From Spirodela intermedia (taxonomy: Eukaryota; Streptophyta; Magnoliopsida; Alismatales; Araceae), in contig LR746269.1 of the NCBI GenBank assembly GCA_902729315.2, forward strand, positions 4,542,001-4,606,000: a stretch of DNA of 64,000 nt, written 5' to 3'. The notes beneath the pieces are model-generated. The model did no database searches and had not been told where the DNA came from. It saw nothing but the letters and a program-made list of their open reading frames with translations. Position 1 is the stretch's first letter, and each line of letters opens with the position of its first letter. A program made the translations under genes and the position numbers. Below, piece by piece: positions 36,561 to 48,769 of the stretch.

Positions 36561-36674
36561 CACCTGATTGCCGAGCCGAGCCACCACGTAGGGATCGCTG
36601 CTGGTGAAATCCCTAATCACCAGCCTCTTCCCCCGCAGCACAAGCACCTTGAGTATCCCAATAACTTCCTCCAT
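34879..36674 (-). CDS. CAR-type C2-domain protein (C2-domain ABA-related)
   Basis: Three exons (36674-36564, 35987-35892, 35187-34879), all joined in phase 0, encode 171 aa, the usual CAR length. CAR proteins bind phospholipids in a calcium-dependent way and recruit ABA receptors and other partners to the plasma membrane. The C2 fold covers residues 1-95: loop 1 RDFTSSDPYV has Asp22 and Asp27, and loop 3 FDRDVFKADDEMG has Asp73, Asp75 and Asp81, so all calcium ligands are present. The CAR-specific extra segment follows (GGETKLRRVPPDGENCL), then the family ending with VQDLRLRLCDVESGEIELRLKWL. No ArfGAP domain precedes it, which argues against an AGD12/13 protein. The last exon is G+C-rich. Intron 1 opens with a long CT run and intron 2 holds a GAT microsatellite. 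Which CAR paralogue it is cannot be told. Confidence 0.9.
35271..35515. repeat. Long GAT/ATC trinucleotide microsatellite in CAR intron 2
   Basis: About 245 bp of nearly pure trinucleotide repeat, (GAT)n with internal (GGT)n blocks near 35340-35360 and 35402-35420. It lies wholly inside the 704-bp intron 35188-35891. It produces long artificial poly-Asp, poly-His, poly-Ser and poly-Met frames. Confidence 0.97.
36519..36558. repeat. GA/CT microsatellite next to a splice donor
   Basis: A perfect 20-unit GA run. On the minus strand the CT run starts about five bases after the GT donor (36563-36562) of CAR intron 1. Confidence 0.95.
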
Positions 36675-37644
36675 CCGGTCCCTTCCTGAGGTCAGGGAAA
36701 CGGAATTGAGTGGGAGATGCTTCTCGGAAATCGAAGATCAAAACGTCGACGAACTCCAATGGCAAATCCCCAAGCACAGAAGCTTCACAGTCGGTGAATT
36801 CCAGTCTCCTCCTACTCCTGCACCCGAGGAGACGACTCCGAAAGGAATTCCAAGAGAGAGAAACACGGGACGGGAAGATCCCTGAGAAGATCATTGGAAC
36901 CTAACGTTCCAGACTCCTCGGAAATGTGAGAATGGAGCCCAAGGTGAGCAGAACATACCTGAGAGCTATTGGGAACTCCGCCGTCGTTCTTCCTTCTTCC
37001 AGGGAGTTGCCGGGAAGAAAGAGTTCGGCGAGAGAGAGAGAGAGAGCAATGTAAGGAGTGGCCTCTTGACCGGCATCTGTCAATTGACGGTCACAGCTGG
37101 CCCCTCTCATTCAAGTCTAATCGCCACTCGGGAACAAAAGTCTAAATATTATATTAAAACGAAATATATTGATAAAAACGAAATGTGACTCGCGAGTCTA
37201 AAGCGGGATCCCGATAAGGGGGCCGAGTCAAAGTTGGACTGTCCATCACCCAAGGCGATTTCAACCGACGTTCAAAGTCGGCTCGGGAGTTCAAAGTCCG
37301 ATTCCAAACGGAGAGCAAGTCAAAACCTTGACCCCGGGGTCGACTCCTATCCACTTGGTACAGTCTCCCCTCTGCTCCGGTGTTCAAAGTCCAGTTCCAA
37401 GCGAAGAGCAAGTCGAAACCTGGACCGCGGGTGAACTCTCTCTCTTCACTCTGCTCCGGAAAGGAGGCAGAACATAAGCACGGAGACGCATGAAAAGGGC
37501 AACCTTATGGTAAGACTGTAAATGATGATACATGCTTCTATCAAGGGAGAATACTCCCCGAGGGCAAGGTCAAACCATATACAATTGAATAAAGTCAAAA
37601 GATATGAGATTTCCCATGACGCTATCTACACCCCTCCTCCCCTT
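36675..37644. other. Intergenic: CAR 5' flank and ABC1K3 3' flank
   Basis: The right part of CAR upstream DNA is moderately G+C-rich with frames on both strands that look random. A GA tract lies at about 37,032-37,047. A direct duplication occupies 37.29-37.46 kb. No gene is supported. Confidence 0.55.
37289..37460. repeat. Tandem duplication, period 93 bp
   Basis: Two copies begin 'gttcaaagtcc' at 37289 and 37382. Each continues with 'attccaa-cg-agagcaagtc' in slightly differing form and ends 'ctctgctccgg'. Similar 'gttcaaagtc' also occurs just upstream at 37270. Confidence 0.75.
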
Positions 37645-40600
37645 TTAAATCTTCTTCTCGAACTCATCGAGTCTCTTGACCCTCCGCATGGATCTCACCA
37701 ACAAGATCAAGAAAACGCCTGCACGGTCAAACATCGAATAAAAGCTCATCAGGGTACATGATTTGACACCATATGGTTCAAACTAAGGGCAGGGCAAAAA
37801 TAATGCGACGGCCAAGCTTAGGATGGAACCGCAGGTCGTGGACATGCTATGGATGGCAGATATCTCCACTTCTGGCAGCTGCATGAGGGCATGATATTAT
37901 TGGTTCGGAGCAAGCTCATGCAGATATTTCCTGAAGCCCATTGGATGGGTATAAATGGAGGATATTTCTGTTTCTAGGAGTGGCAAGAGGCGGGAGAGGG
38001 TATTATGATCGGATATTATATGGTTCACACTAAGGAAATGATAGAAATAATCTGGCAAATAGACATGAATACCGGCGCCGATGAACGAGCCGTTCGAGAC
38101 GAAGGGGTTCCCTTGGCTGCCGACGGTGACCCCAACGTTGAGGAGGGTCCCACCCAGAGCAGTGTAGATGGTGGCCATCTGCAGGATCGAGGCCTTCCTG
38201 GCTGCTCTCTCGGACTGGCAGAGGAGAGAGGAAATCATTGATCAAGAGGTCCCTAAATTTTCCTGACCTATTATTGATTTTCCAAATTTCTTAGGATGGG
38301 AAATATTTGAATGGTTACCTCAAGGACTCTAACTCGGAGTTTCAGGTCTCCTGCCTCGAGCTGCTTCACGAACTCCTCTATCCGTTGAACCCGGTAGGGC
38401 ATTGAGATGGTCGAGTTTCTTGCCTGTTGGGAACAAGAAAAGATGTCGGCTTTTTTTTTTCCTTTCCCTTTTGGAGAGGAGAGAAAATAGCCCCGTTTTT
38501 CAGGGGAAAAAAGATCAAGGAAACCACATCACATGCATCTAAGGAGAGGTTAAAAAAACATGATATTATTCTTTTTTTTATTTTTTGAGAATGTAAACGA
38601 TTATTTTGGGGGGGCAAGCTTTGGACTTGTCCTGACAATGACTTGTCAAATGTGGAATTATTTTGGGGAGAAAAATAACCCAGTTTTCATTAAAATCTTC
38701 AAGGGAACCACATCATTTGCAACTTAGAAGAAGTAAAAAATTAAAGTATTTTGTTTGTGACAGATTCAGACGTCAGGAGGACGACTTGCCAAATGTGGAT
38801 TTTTTTTCTGGGAGAAAAATAATGATTTTTAATTAGAATATATCGAGGAAACCAAATCATATGTAATTCAGGAGAGGTAAAATAAAAATAAAAAATGCAA
38901 ACGAGCTTTTTGGCAACTTCTTCAAACTTTTCAAAGATGAGGACAAACAGACATGTGGAAAACATTTTGGGAGAAAAATACCCAAATTTTTTATCTAAAT
39001 ATGTCTAGAAAACTACATCATCTGCAACTTACAGTTTTATGTTAGAAGTGGGCTTCAGAGTTTTCACAAGGATGAGCCGCCAAACGTGGCTAGGGAGTCG
39101 TAATTCATGAGATGAGGAAGAGGGCTAAGAGAAAAGCAGCAGGAGACCTAAAGTCGGTGATAATTTCTACACAGATGTTTTCAGGAGTTCTTGCTTTCAA
39201 TAGAGAAAGGAATGAGGAGAAGATGAAATGTTTTAGGCTCCTGAAATAGGAAACTCTCGCTCAGAGGTCTTCCATCTCTTCCCAGCCGCATTAGGCAAAG
39301 GAAGAGGAGAAATAATGCTTAGAGTTGAAGCTCATCTCAAGCTCATGTGTTTTTCTGTCTTTTAATGGATATTTTAGAAACAATGAAGGGGAATGGGTAA
39401 GAGGAAATACATCGTTGGCTTGTCTTCTTAGCTGGTCAACGATTTCTGTCCCAGGACGCTGCCTCTGTCTTATGTCCAATAATTCCTGCGATTCAAGAAA
39501 AGTTACACGAAATATTACCACATAAAGTAATATTACGTTTCAAATGAAGATTCATGGGGATTTGTGGAGTAAAAATCATTCAGGAAGAAAGACAAACATA
39601 GAAGGTCACCTGTGCATAAGGCGCAGCGATTTTTACAAAAGAAAAATCCGGATCCAGTATGTACCCAATTCCTGTGAAGCGTCATAAAGAAGCTTTTCAA
39701 AAGAAAAAAATTGATACCGCAACATACATGAAGCTTTTCCTTCATACTTGCTTCTATTGAGCTAGAAAGAATGGTCGTGAGAAATGGACGATTATATATT
39801 GTTCTAGTTCCTTGGATGCTATTCATTAATTTTACAGACAGGCACCTAATAGTCCTGATAATTTCACCGAAAAACCAGTGTTTCAATGGAATTACGTAAA
39901 AAGGGAATCAGTTGCTCATATATACTCTCAGGGCATCAACACATTGATGGAATCACCTTTAAAAAGAGCAGGCACGGATAGAGAGATCAGTGAAAGAAAT
40001 TAACATAAGGGCTGCACCTTCAAGTGTGGAAAACGCTCTTAAAACAAACGTAAACGTGGCAGGGAATCGGAAAGGCTGATCCGTTGCGATTGCGAACAAA
40101 TCCTGCATGAAGATTTTTAAACATTCAGTGATGCTGCAACACATCAAAGGATTGGAAAACATATCCAAACGAATACTTTTTTCTGAGCGAGATCTAGGAC
40201 CCACCTCACCAATTGCAGCCAACGTCTGCTCTTGGTTTGGTGTCTGGTTCAGTAAATTGTCCAAGAAAAACTGCACAGATCTTCTTACCTAGAAAAGAAG
40301 ACGACGCCAGATATAGAGCCAGTTATTATTCTTATTATTATTTTTAATATGACAAGGGAAAAACAAACAAGAAATACCAACCGCAGACATGTCTCCTGTC
40401 GGTTGTAGAGCTCCAAGATCAATGAGGCTTTGCATAACCTGCAACAAAGCTAGCCTCTTTAGCAAGGTAAAGCAAGAGAGGCTTGTCTCCTCAAGTAGAG
40501 GAATTCGAAATTCATATCATATGAAAGAATACTGTTTCTCCTCCATGGTACGTAAATTTTCAATCCACAATAATGAATAGTTAATATACTGAGGGACATT

Positions 40601-43600
40601 TCATAGAGCTTTTCGTGCACCAGGTACTTTTTGAAAGCAGACCTTTAGTAACTTTAGCCCAACTTCTATTCCATGACACACATTTTCTACGATCTTTACA
40701 CAAAAAAGGCACGACTCAAAGTATTCAAAGCTTGATTTCGAATTCCATAATTATTTGATATTCATTCTCCAAGGAATTTAGCATTCTTTGTTAAAAAAAA
40801 TAAATAATATTAATAATAACATTTAAAGCATTCAAAGCTGTATGATAATAATTATCCGACCGTACAGCATGCCTGTGGAAACACAGGGCAGAAGCTAATC
40901 AGAATGAACATAATTTTGTTCAATATTTATTGAAACACAGAAAAAGTAAATATGGGCCATAGTGAAAACTTCATATTGTAGAAAACCAAACGGAAACTAG
41001 ATAGTTGGAGCAATAAACCTTCATGGTGTACCTTTCTTGCGTCCTTCTCATAAATAGCATAAAACAGTTCTAACAGCCTTTCCCGAGTGAAAGATTTTAT
41101 ATCTCCCATCATTCCAAAGTCGTAGTAGATGAGTGATCCATCAACATCAATAGCGAGATTACCAGGGTGAGGATCAGCATGAAAGAAGCCAGTCTTCAGA
41201 ATCTGAATTTAGTAGATGTGAATAGGATGAACCCCAAGAAAAAGTCAGATTCCCAAAGGGATAAATCAGAGATGGATTTTCATTTTATTACAATTTCTCA
41301 GCAGCATCTAATTTCAGCCTCAATCAAAAAAATGTATGCTTATCTCAGAGACATCACTTAAATTTGAAGATATTTGATGGCATGTCAATATATACAGACC
41401 AAGCTCTCAAAACATCATTCTTTGTAACCAAAAACAATGGCTCCTCGGTGTAATCTTTATTGTCGCATGATACATGGCTTTTTAGAATTTCTAATTCGAA
41501 AAGTGCTAGAAACTCACATATAGAAAAGAAAAGGAACAGCATTGAAAAGAAGTACGATCTATCAGCATTCATTTACTTTATGAATCATAAGCCACCATGA
41601 AAACACACTTTTTTTAAAAATCGAATTTTCTGAAAAAATGGACGTGAATCAGTTAACAGAAGGGAAAAGAAACAGTACATTGTCCTCATTGATGACCAAT
41701 CCAAATATACTTTGGTCAAAGCCGCTGAAACTTCATGCAGCATGAAATCCTAACAATGATATATATACATATCCTTTGTAACACACCCTACACCATATCT
41801 TCTTTATATAAATGCATCATCATGTCTTCTCAGAATATCATGTCGAGGCAGCACTCTATTATCTTCACTCATTGAAGAATTGAGTTTCAGCCTTAGTTTA
41901 AGATGTGGACTAAGGCAGATAAAATCAACATTGGATACCAGGTAACCCGAGTTCAATCCCAAGTTAGACCAGATGGATTTAGTAAAATAACCAATGAAAG
42001 GGGAATGGACTGATGTTCATTAAAATATATTTTTGATAATGTACAAGATATTAATAACATTATGTTAAAAATTACGAATAAGGGATTTTCTAAAAGATCT
42101 GCTGGCGGTGTGCTGTAAGCAACAGCAGGAGAGGAAATTAATGATTTTATAATATCACTTTTTATTTCCTTCTTTTTGTGATGCTATTTCCTCTTCTTAC
42201 CGTTCTGTCCATTGCAGCTTTCAACCTCTTTTCCTATTTCCTTACTTTTTCCTTTACCACTTCTTTGATGACGTGGATGCTAGAAACCTCAGCTAACTTT
42301 GGACGACATAGGCTAACTTGGACAGAAATCAGGACCCTGCAACCCTCCAAGTCTGGCATCATTGGGGAAATCCCAATCTCCCTTGAAACTGAAGGGAAAA
42401 TCTAAATTGACTAAAATCGGGCATACTAGAATGGATAAAAGGAGAGAATAGTTTTGATAAGTTTTAAAGGGAGAAAATAACCGGAAGGAGTATAAGATCA
42501 TTTTATCTCAGAATATCCTTTAGGTAAATATATCAGACGTGTATTTTCCAAGTCTTAAAAATCTTTTTTTCTTTAAAAAATGTATATTTTGGTTTGACTT
42601 CAAATTGGCCAATCCAAGTGAGATAAGAAAGTAAACAGCCCATTAGATTTTCTTCTGCTTCTTACAATTTAATATATTAAATATGAGATATTTAACAGAC
42701 CTGCAACAACCAGTGCGTAAGAATAAAAAAACCAGCAAGTTCAAAAATGGAGGAACCTCTCAATTCTGGTTCTGAAGTAAATCTGTAAACTCTTGGATAT
42801 CAAAAATCTAAACAAAATTTTACTCCACTTTTCTGTCTGAAGCCATTGCACAGGCTGCTTAATCTGCTCTCCATTGAGTCCCAGGTGATTTAATCTGTAA
42901 ATCATCATCCTCAGCCACCAGGACCATCCTTTTGACTTCATCCTGAGAAAAAATATGTATCTGTACTAATATGCCTTTTCCAGCGCCACCAGAAAAGTTT
43001 CTATGTTCTTATTGCCCACATAAAATTGAGCCACAACAAAATATCCTCTAATTTACCACAGAACGATATTCTATGAGTTTCTGCTAAAGACTCATTCTTG
43101 TTTCTCTTTCAGCATCGTTGCTTTTCTTTAATTTCACGCCAATCTTCTCCTGTGCCCTATTGTACCACATCCAAAGTATTTAACTGCACTCACACAATAC
43201 TTGGCCAGCATTCCCTATCGCCCAAAGCCTTTAAAACATAATAACAATACAATGACATTTCCTAGAGAGAAATTCACTAATACGAGCAACTCATTGTACA
43301 CGACTGTTCAAAACAGAAATGACATTGTTGCTGACATAAAAATCAGATTGTAGATACGAAGTTTAGCCAAAAGAAGGACAAAAAGTCCCTTACTTGTATC
43401 AGGTATGACTCTATTGCACGTGAGGCAATCAGAGAGCGTTTGTATCCCCTCGCATCTAGCAACTCCAAGTTATTTATCTTTATTCCTGTTTTCACGAAAA
43501 TATGCCTCAATTTCCGCTGAAATAATCTCTAACAGATGGCAATAAAGCCTAAAGACGTAGGGTAAATTCATAGAGAGTAAGCTGTTCAAAAGCATGATGA

Positions 43601-46600
43601 GCGGTCCACAGGTCAGATATCCATTGATTAGGAAGTAGGTAAGGAAAAATGATCTAACCTGGAACGTACTCCAGAGTCAATACTTTTGTAGAGGTATAGT
43701 CCCAAATAATAAGCTACAATATAAGGACACAGAATTAAATCCTGGAATAAGATTCTTTATATGAACATGGAAAGAACACTAGGTTCAAAATAAGCGTACT
43801 CCACGCTCAGCTGATGTCTTCATTGATTATAAAAATGAAGGGAAAAATATGAAAGAGAAAAAAGGAGTTTTTCTTGTAAGAAACTTACTGGCACGCGGAC
43901 CCACTTTACATTTCGAAAATCCCGGCGGAATCTGTCAGCATTTTTCCCTTCATTGATATAATCAATTTCTTCGTACAAAATCCTGAATTTTTTTAGAATG
44001 TAACAGATCTCAGCGATGAACAATGTCCATGTGAGTCATGGGACTGAGCACAACTTAATGGTACATCAAAACTAATAAACAAAGAAATTGGAAGACAAAC
44101 AACAAGTGGACATTTCATACATAAACATACAACTATTTCTATTTTTTTCCCGTGCAAAAACAATACAAAATCTAAAAAACAAAGAGATGTTCGTGAGCAG
44201 GCATGACAGACAAACATATAAAGACGACCTTTTTACTGGTTTATAAGTAAAACAAAAACAGAACGCAATAATGGGTAAAATCTGCATAATTGGTAAAGGG
44301 AAGTGCCTCAGCCAAGCAAAGAATGTATTTTAGAAATTGGGTTAAAAAAATGAAACAAAAAATTTCAAGCAATATTTTATGTCCGGAAATGTTTAATACT
44401 ATCTAAAAATCTCATAATTTTGCAGACTGAACAATGCAAGAAATGACTGGGATAATTTCTATCAAATATTCAAGAGCTCCAAAGTGACCACATAATGGTT
44501 AATTAACATGGAAACGTCAGTGGCCAAAGAAGATATTTGATATGTGAGGCACTGATCATAGTGCGAGTTTTCCTTCTTCCACGAGAATACAAACCAGGCC
44601 CCAAGAAAACTAGAAAGGATAAAATAAAACTATATATAAAAGCAAAAATTTAAATGCACCAGCAAGTAGAAAATTATTCATACTCAGATTGTCGCTATTT
44701 ACTTTGGGACAAGTTCTCATTATTTGTTCAAAACTTCAGATTAGGGTCCCAAAACAAGGTGTTCACGATGAAAATCACCCTCTGTGAGATCACTACTAGC
44801 TTTCCAGACCTTTTTTAAGAAGGAAACTTGAGATTATATTATTTTGAAGCTCCATATTCGCTAAAAGAAATGTATAACCTCTCAAATCACATCTTCTGGG
44901 TGAGAAATCCTTAACCTTCTTATGTAGTACCACCAAGCTAGTGCACTTTGGCTCAAGCAGTAGCATAGTTAACGGAAAGTAGTGATAGTGAAGTTAAAAA
45001 AGGAAAACATCTGCAGAACAGTGATAGATAAAGCAAGAGAAAACAGGTGAATGTAGCTTACTTGGAGCATTCATCATATATGCCGATCCAATCCCTTGTA
45101 GGACCTCCAAATGTTTCACTTCTCTGGAAATATTCCGCCACAAGTTTTAGATTCCCTACACAGAAAGGGGGTTTAGGAGAATAAGAGAATGCATCAATTA
45201 TGATTCTCCGAACCTTCAGACTATACAATTCCGACTCATGATCAAATTTGTTTACTAGTATGACAAGAAGTCTAATCCGAAAAGGGTAAACAATAACAAT
45301 AACTCCTTTAGTTTAAATAACCTCCTAAAAATCCCATATGGCATTCAATAACCTCCTAAAAAACTAGGCATTAGAACCTAATCACATGTTTCTTCATAAA
45401 AAATATAGCGCATATCTAGAAGGGCAAGATAAAGTGTAGCAATACTATAGCCACCAGAAGATACTAGTTTTGCATTGTTAATAGCATGAAATGTATGTCG
45501 GTGACAAATGTTTTAAATTCTATAAATGAATGCAATCGTCGATCCATGCATTTATTACTACCTTGACTTATGCCCCCATTTCCTTGTCGATAGTATCCAC
45601 CACATCTCTCCATAATTACAGATTAATTTGATAAAAAACGATTATTTGTAGTCCAATTTATCTTCTCAGGGTTTTATCTGGAAGTACAATGTAGTTTCTG
45701 GAAGTATAAACGCAGGGTCGGGATAAAATAGGTTTAGAAGGTAGTTTCCTTCCCTTTGGTGGTTATAGTTCCTTTTAACGCTATTACAACTATCTCCTTT
45801 TTCTTCTACTATGGTCAGAAGATGTGGACTGATTTCTGAACTAGTACCTTGGGCAATCTCGCCGTTTGCCATCTTGAAATCAATTTTGCTAAAACATAAT
45901 ACACATCCATATACTATCTTGTCATGTACAATGTTGGCCTAACAAGATTGTATTAATAATAAATGATCCTCGTATTTGAAATCATATAAATATATCCATG
46001 CTCATAAAAATTGATTTATAAGACAGGACAATATATTGAGTATAAGTGCATTTAAAATTACAAGACGTTGTGAGAGGTATGACTAAAGTGAGCATGCGCT
46101 AAATTATACTTCATAGTTTATTAAACGTCAAACTTTCTTGAAAAACAAGTGTTCGGCTTGACACTACTCGTACAAATAAAAAGCAACGTCAATCAACTAG
46201 AATACCTTTTAGATAAATTCTACATATTCTAGTTAAATGAGAACCTAAGATAACATCATTCAAACCAATTTTTAGAAGCTTAAGCACGTGAAAATGTTTA
46301 AATATGGTGTGATATATTCTTCTATCATTTTGAACAGAATATAGAGTAGGTATTAAAAGCTCCCTTACGTAGATCAATATCAAAAAGTTTCTTCAGACCA
46401 GGCCTTTGAACTTTTACAGCTACTTTCTCTCCACTATGCAGGATTGCACGGTGCACCTAAAGAAAGCAAAACAAAAACTCCATCAGGGAATATGATAATA
46501 TCTATAATTACATGGTAAACTAAAGTAGGAAATCTAGGTAAAATTTCATTGATGAATGAAGCAGAAATGGGCAAAAAAATAAAAATAAATGAATATCAAT

Positions 46601-48769
46601 ACGATGCTCTTTTCAGATATATGTATATAGCATATTCAACATCATTCTAGTCCATGATGCTGCGATAATCTAATCAGTATAAATGCATTGACAAAAATGG
46701 AGGCTCAATGGATGAAATACTTGGGTCTCTCTATTTAGAGCTGTGACTTGACTGGTCGGTAGTATCAACGTGTGTCTCCAGTTCAAATACCGATTGTACA
46801 ACCAGGCTTTTGGTAGTGATTTTAGAAACCATTAAGCAGAATACATGCACATGTTTATTCATATCAGCTTGATATGATGCAGTCCTAACTCTGCATTTTT
46901 ACGAGGCACATATTCAGCACTAGTTTTTAACTCTATAAGAAGGAAGCACAATACCCGTGACATCATTGTCATGTCTCCAGCTTTCGTTTCTAAAAATGTA
47001 TAAATGGTTTGATCGCTACTCAAGCAGACGACACCAACCTACTAAGGATCCACACTGAACGCATTCTACCCTTTACCGAACCATAAATTTCTTTTGTTTC
47101 ACATTTCACGTAGTAGTCTACTAATGAAGAATAAAATGAACAGCATTAAAACGAAATTTTAGACTATAAGAGATCAAATATGAGGAAAACTTGGAAAATT
47201 TGGGAAAGGTCTTCTAATGTAATAAGAACTGATTAAATGCAGTCAAACACCTGACCAAGACTAGCAGCAGCTATTGGTTGATCTTCAAATTCCTTGAAAA
47301 GTACGTTTATTGGAGAGCCCAACTCTTCTTGTATGAAAACTTTCGCTTTTTCAGGTGAAAATGCAGGAACACGATCCTGCATTGTCAAGAACAAAATATT
47401 TCAGTTCAATAGAGTACGCATGCATTCTCAAAGACTGATTCACAGCTGGTGGCTCTCCCCTCAACTACCATAGATTGTACAGTTTTTAAGATCAACCCCG
47501 TAGGAAACAAAACTATTTCGTAGAAGGGTCCTACCAGATGCATAAGACTAAATGGGCAAAAAAAAGAGAAGAAAAGCAGACGACCCGTAAGCATAATATT
47601 AACCTCTCAGGTACCCTCCAATAAGTTCTCTTAAGATATTTCTCAATAGAAAAAATACTTCAACACAAAAGCGATATAGCGTTTTGTATGATAGATAAAA
47701 ACATAATTTACAAGAATAGAAGTTACCTGCAACTTTGCAAGCTCGTCTACAAACTCTCTCGGAAACAGGTCGGACCTTGTTGATGATAGCTGCCCTAATT
47801 TTATAAACGTTGGACCAAGCTGCAAAACTTTTTCCCTCAGCCATGAGGCAGTTCTTCGCCTTCTGGTTTTCTTCACAGCAAAAATAATAACACAGAAAAT
47901 TGGAATAATGTTAGACAGTTAAATGTCCCATGTGTCAATAAGAAGTGCAGAATGAAAGTGACCATTTCATCACATGAAACGACCGTAGGACCATTTAGGC
48001 ACCAAAACAATATTTTCCTGACATGAAATAGGACCCATATTGCTAGCAATTTATTTACGGTTACGTTAATGTCGCAATCAAGCATTGGGAACGAAATTTA
48101 TGTCTCGCAAATGAGAAATGGCATTGCGAAAAGGAATTACAGGAAGAAAATTGTGCAGTAAATGAGAGCTGAGCGTGAATTTCCTTAATGTACCTGCTTT
48201 TCTTCAGTAAAGCCATCAGGATACGCCCATTTTGCATTGTCAGCCAGAATTCGCAAACGAAAGGATAGCACAAAAGTCCATATATCGAAAGACCTTTGCC
48301 ATGAATTGTAATCGTCTTTGGCCCAGCTGAAATTTTGATCTGAGGGAAATACCCTAAGCTCCTCTGCAAAAGGGAGTTCTTTTGAGGGTCCAGTTTTCTG
48401 AGTCTTGACAAGAGAAGAACCATTACTCTTCCTTTTCACTAGACTTGCCCCATTAATGGGTAACCTCGAACCATTTATTGGCGCTCCGTTTTGAGAAGAG
48501 AGGTCCTTGCTCCTCGTTAACTCTCTCGTTGAAACCATCTTTGAAGCCCGCCCATTGGCTGCAAACCTTGCTGATTCTGTCTGTTCTCCTTGTGCCCGCA
48601 AGCGTAAAACTGTCCTTGTCTGAGAGGAATTGTGGCCGTGGATATCCACCTTAGAGAGTTTCATGTTGGGGACAGATGCGGCGAAACTGAGATCATCAAT
48701 TTGCCTTCCCTGTTCAGTTAAATCAATGTTTTGGCGATAGCAACCTTGTGAAGCAAGCACAGCTGCCAT
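37645..48769 (-). CDS. ABC1K3: Chloroplast ABC1 (UbiB/ADCK) atypical kinase, ABC1K3-like
   Basis: Plastoglobule kinase family that influences prenylquinone metabolism and stress responses. Seventeen exons, all GT/AG and in frame, give 707 aa (Arabidopsis ABC1K3 is close to this length): 48769-48194, 47870-47727, 47376-47251, 46456-46369, 45155-45062, 43982-43889, 43713-43659, 43485-43394, 41202-41032, 40438-40382, 40288-40205, 40102-40018, 39671-39610, 39485-39411, 38423-38319, 38214-38073, 37718-37645. Residues 1 to about 60 resemble a transit peptide. UbiB hallmarks are present: KLGQ (216-219), the Ala-rich loop AAASLGQ (276-282), VKVQRP lysine, HADPHPGN (431-438) and DFG (451-453). A hydrophobic segment near the end (VFLILLV) precedes a basic tail. 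Other plant ABC1Ks are less similar as I remember them, but the K3 assignment rests on memory of family sequences. The longest intron is 41203-43393. Confidence 0.88.
38475..39100. repeat. Four diverged tandem units in ABC1K3 intron
   Basis: A block of the form 'ggagaaaaata-ccc', followed by 'aaaccacatcat-tgcaact' and then 'gacttgccaaatgtgg', starts near 38475, 38668, 38811 and 38969. Units are roughly 145-190 bp. They lie in the 38424-39410 intron between exons 14 and 15. Confidence 0.7.
41203..43393 (-). other. Longest ABC1K3 intron (2.2 kb)
   Basis: A+T-rich, no supported coding frame. It contains a tRNA-B-box-like 'gagttcaatccc' at about 41,950, which could be a SINE remnant; no full tRNA or SINE structure was recognised. 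Confidence 0.6.

Noticed and set aside
37897-38072. ABC1K3 ending in the read-through GIHVYLPDYFYHF
   Set aside because: The family ends in a hydrophobic plus basic tail, which is found in frame at 37718-37645 after a normal intron.
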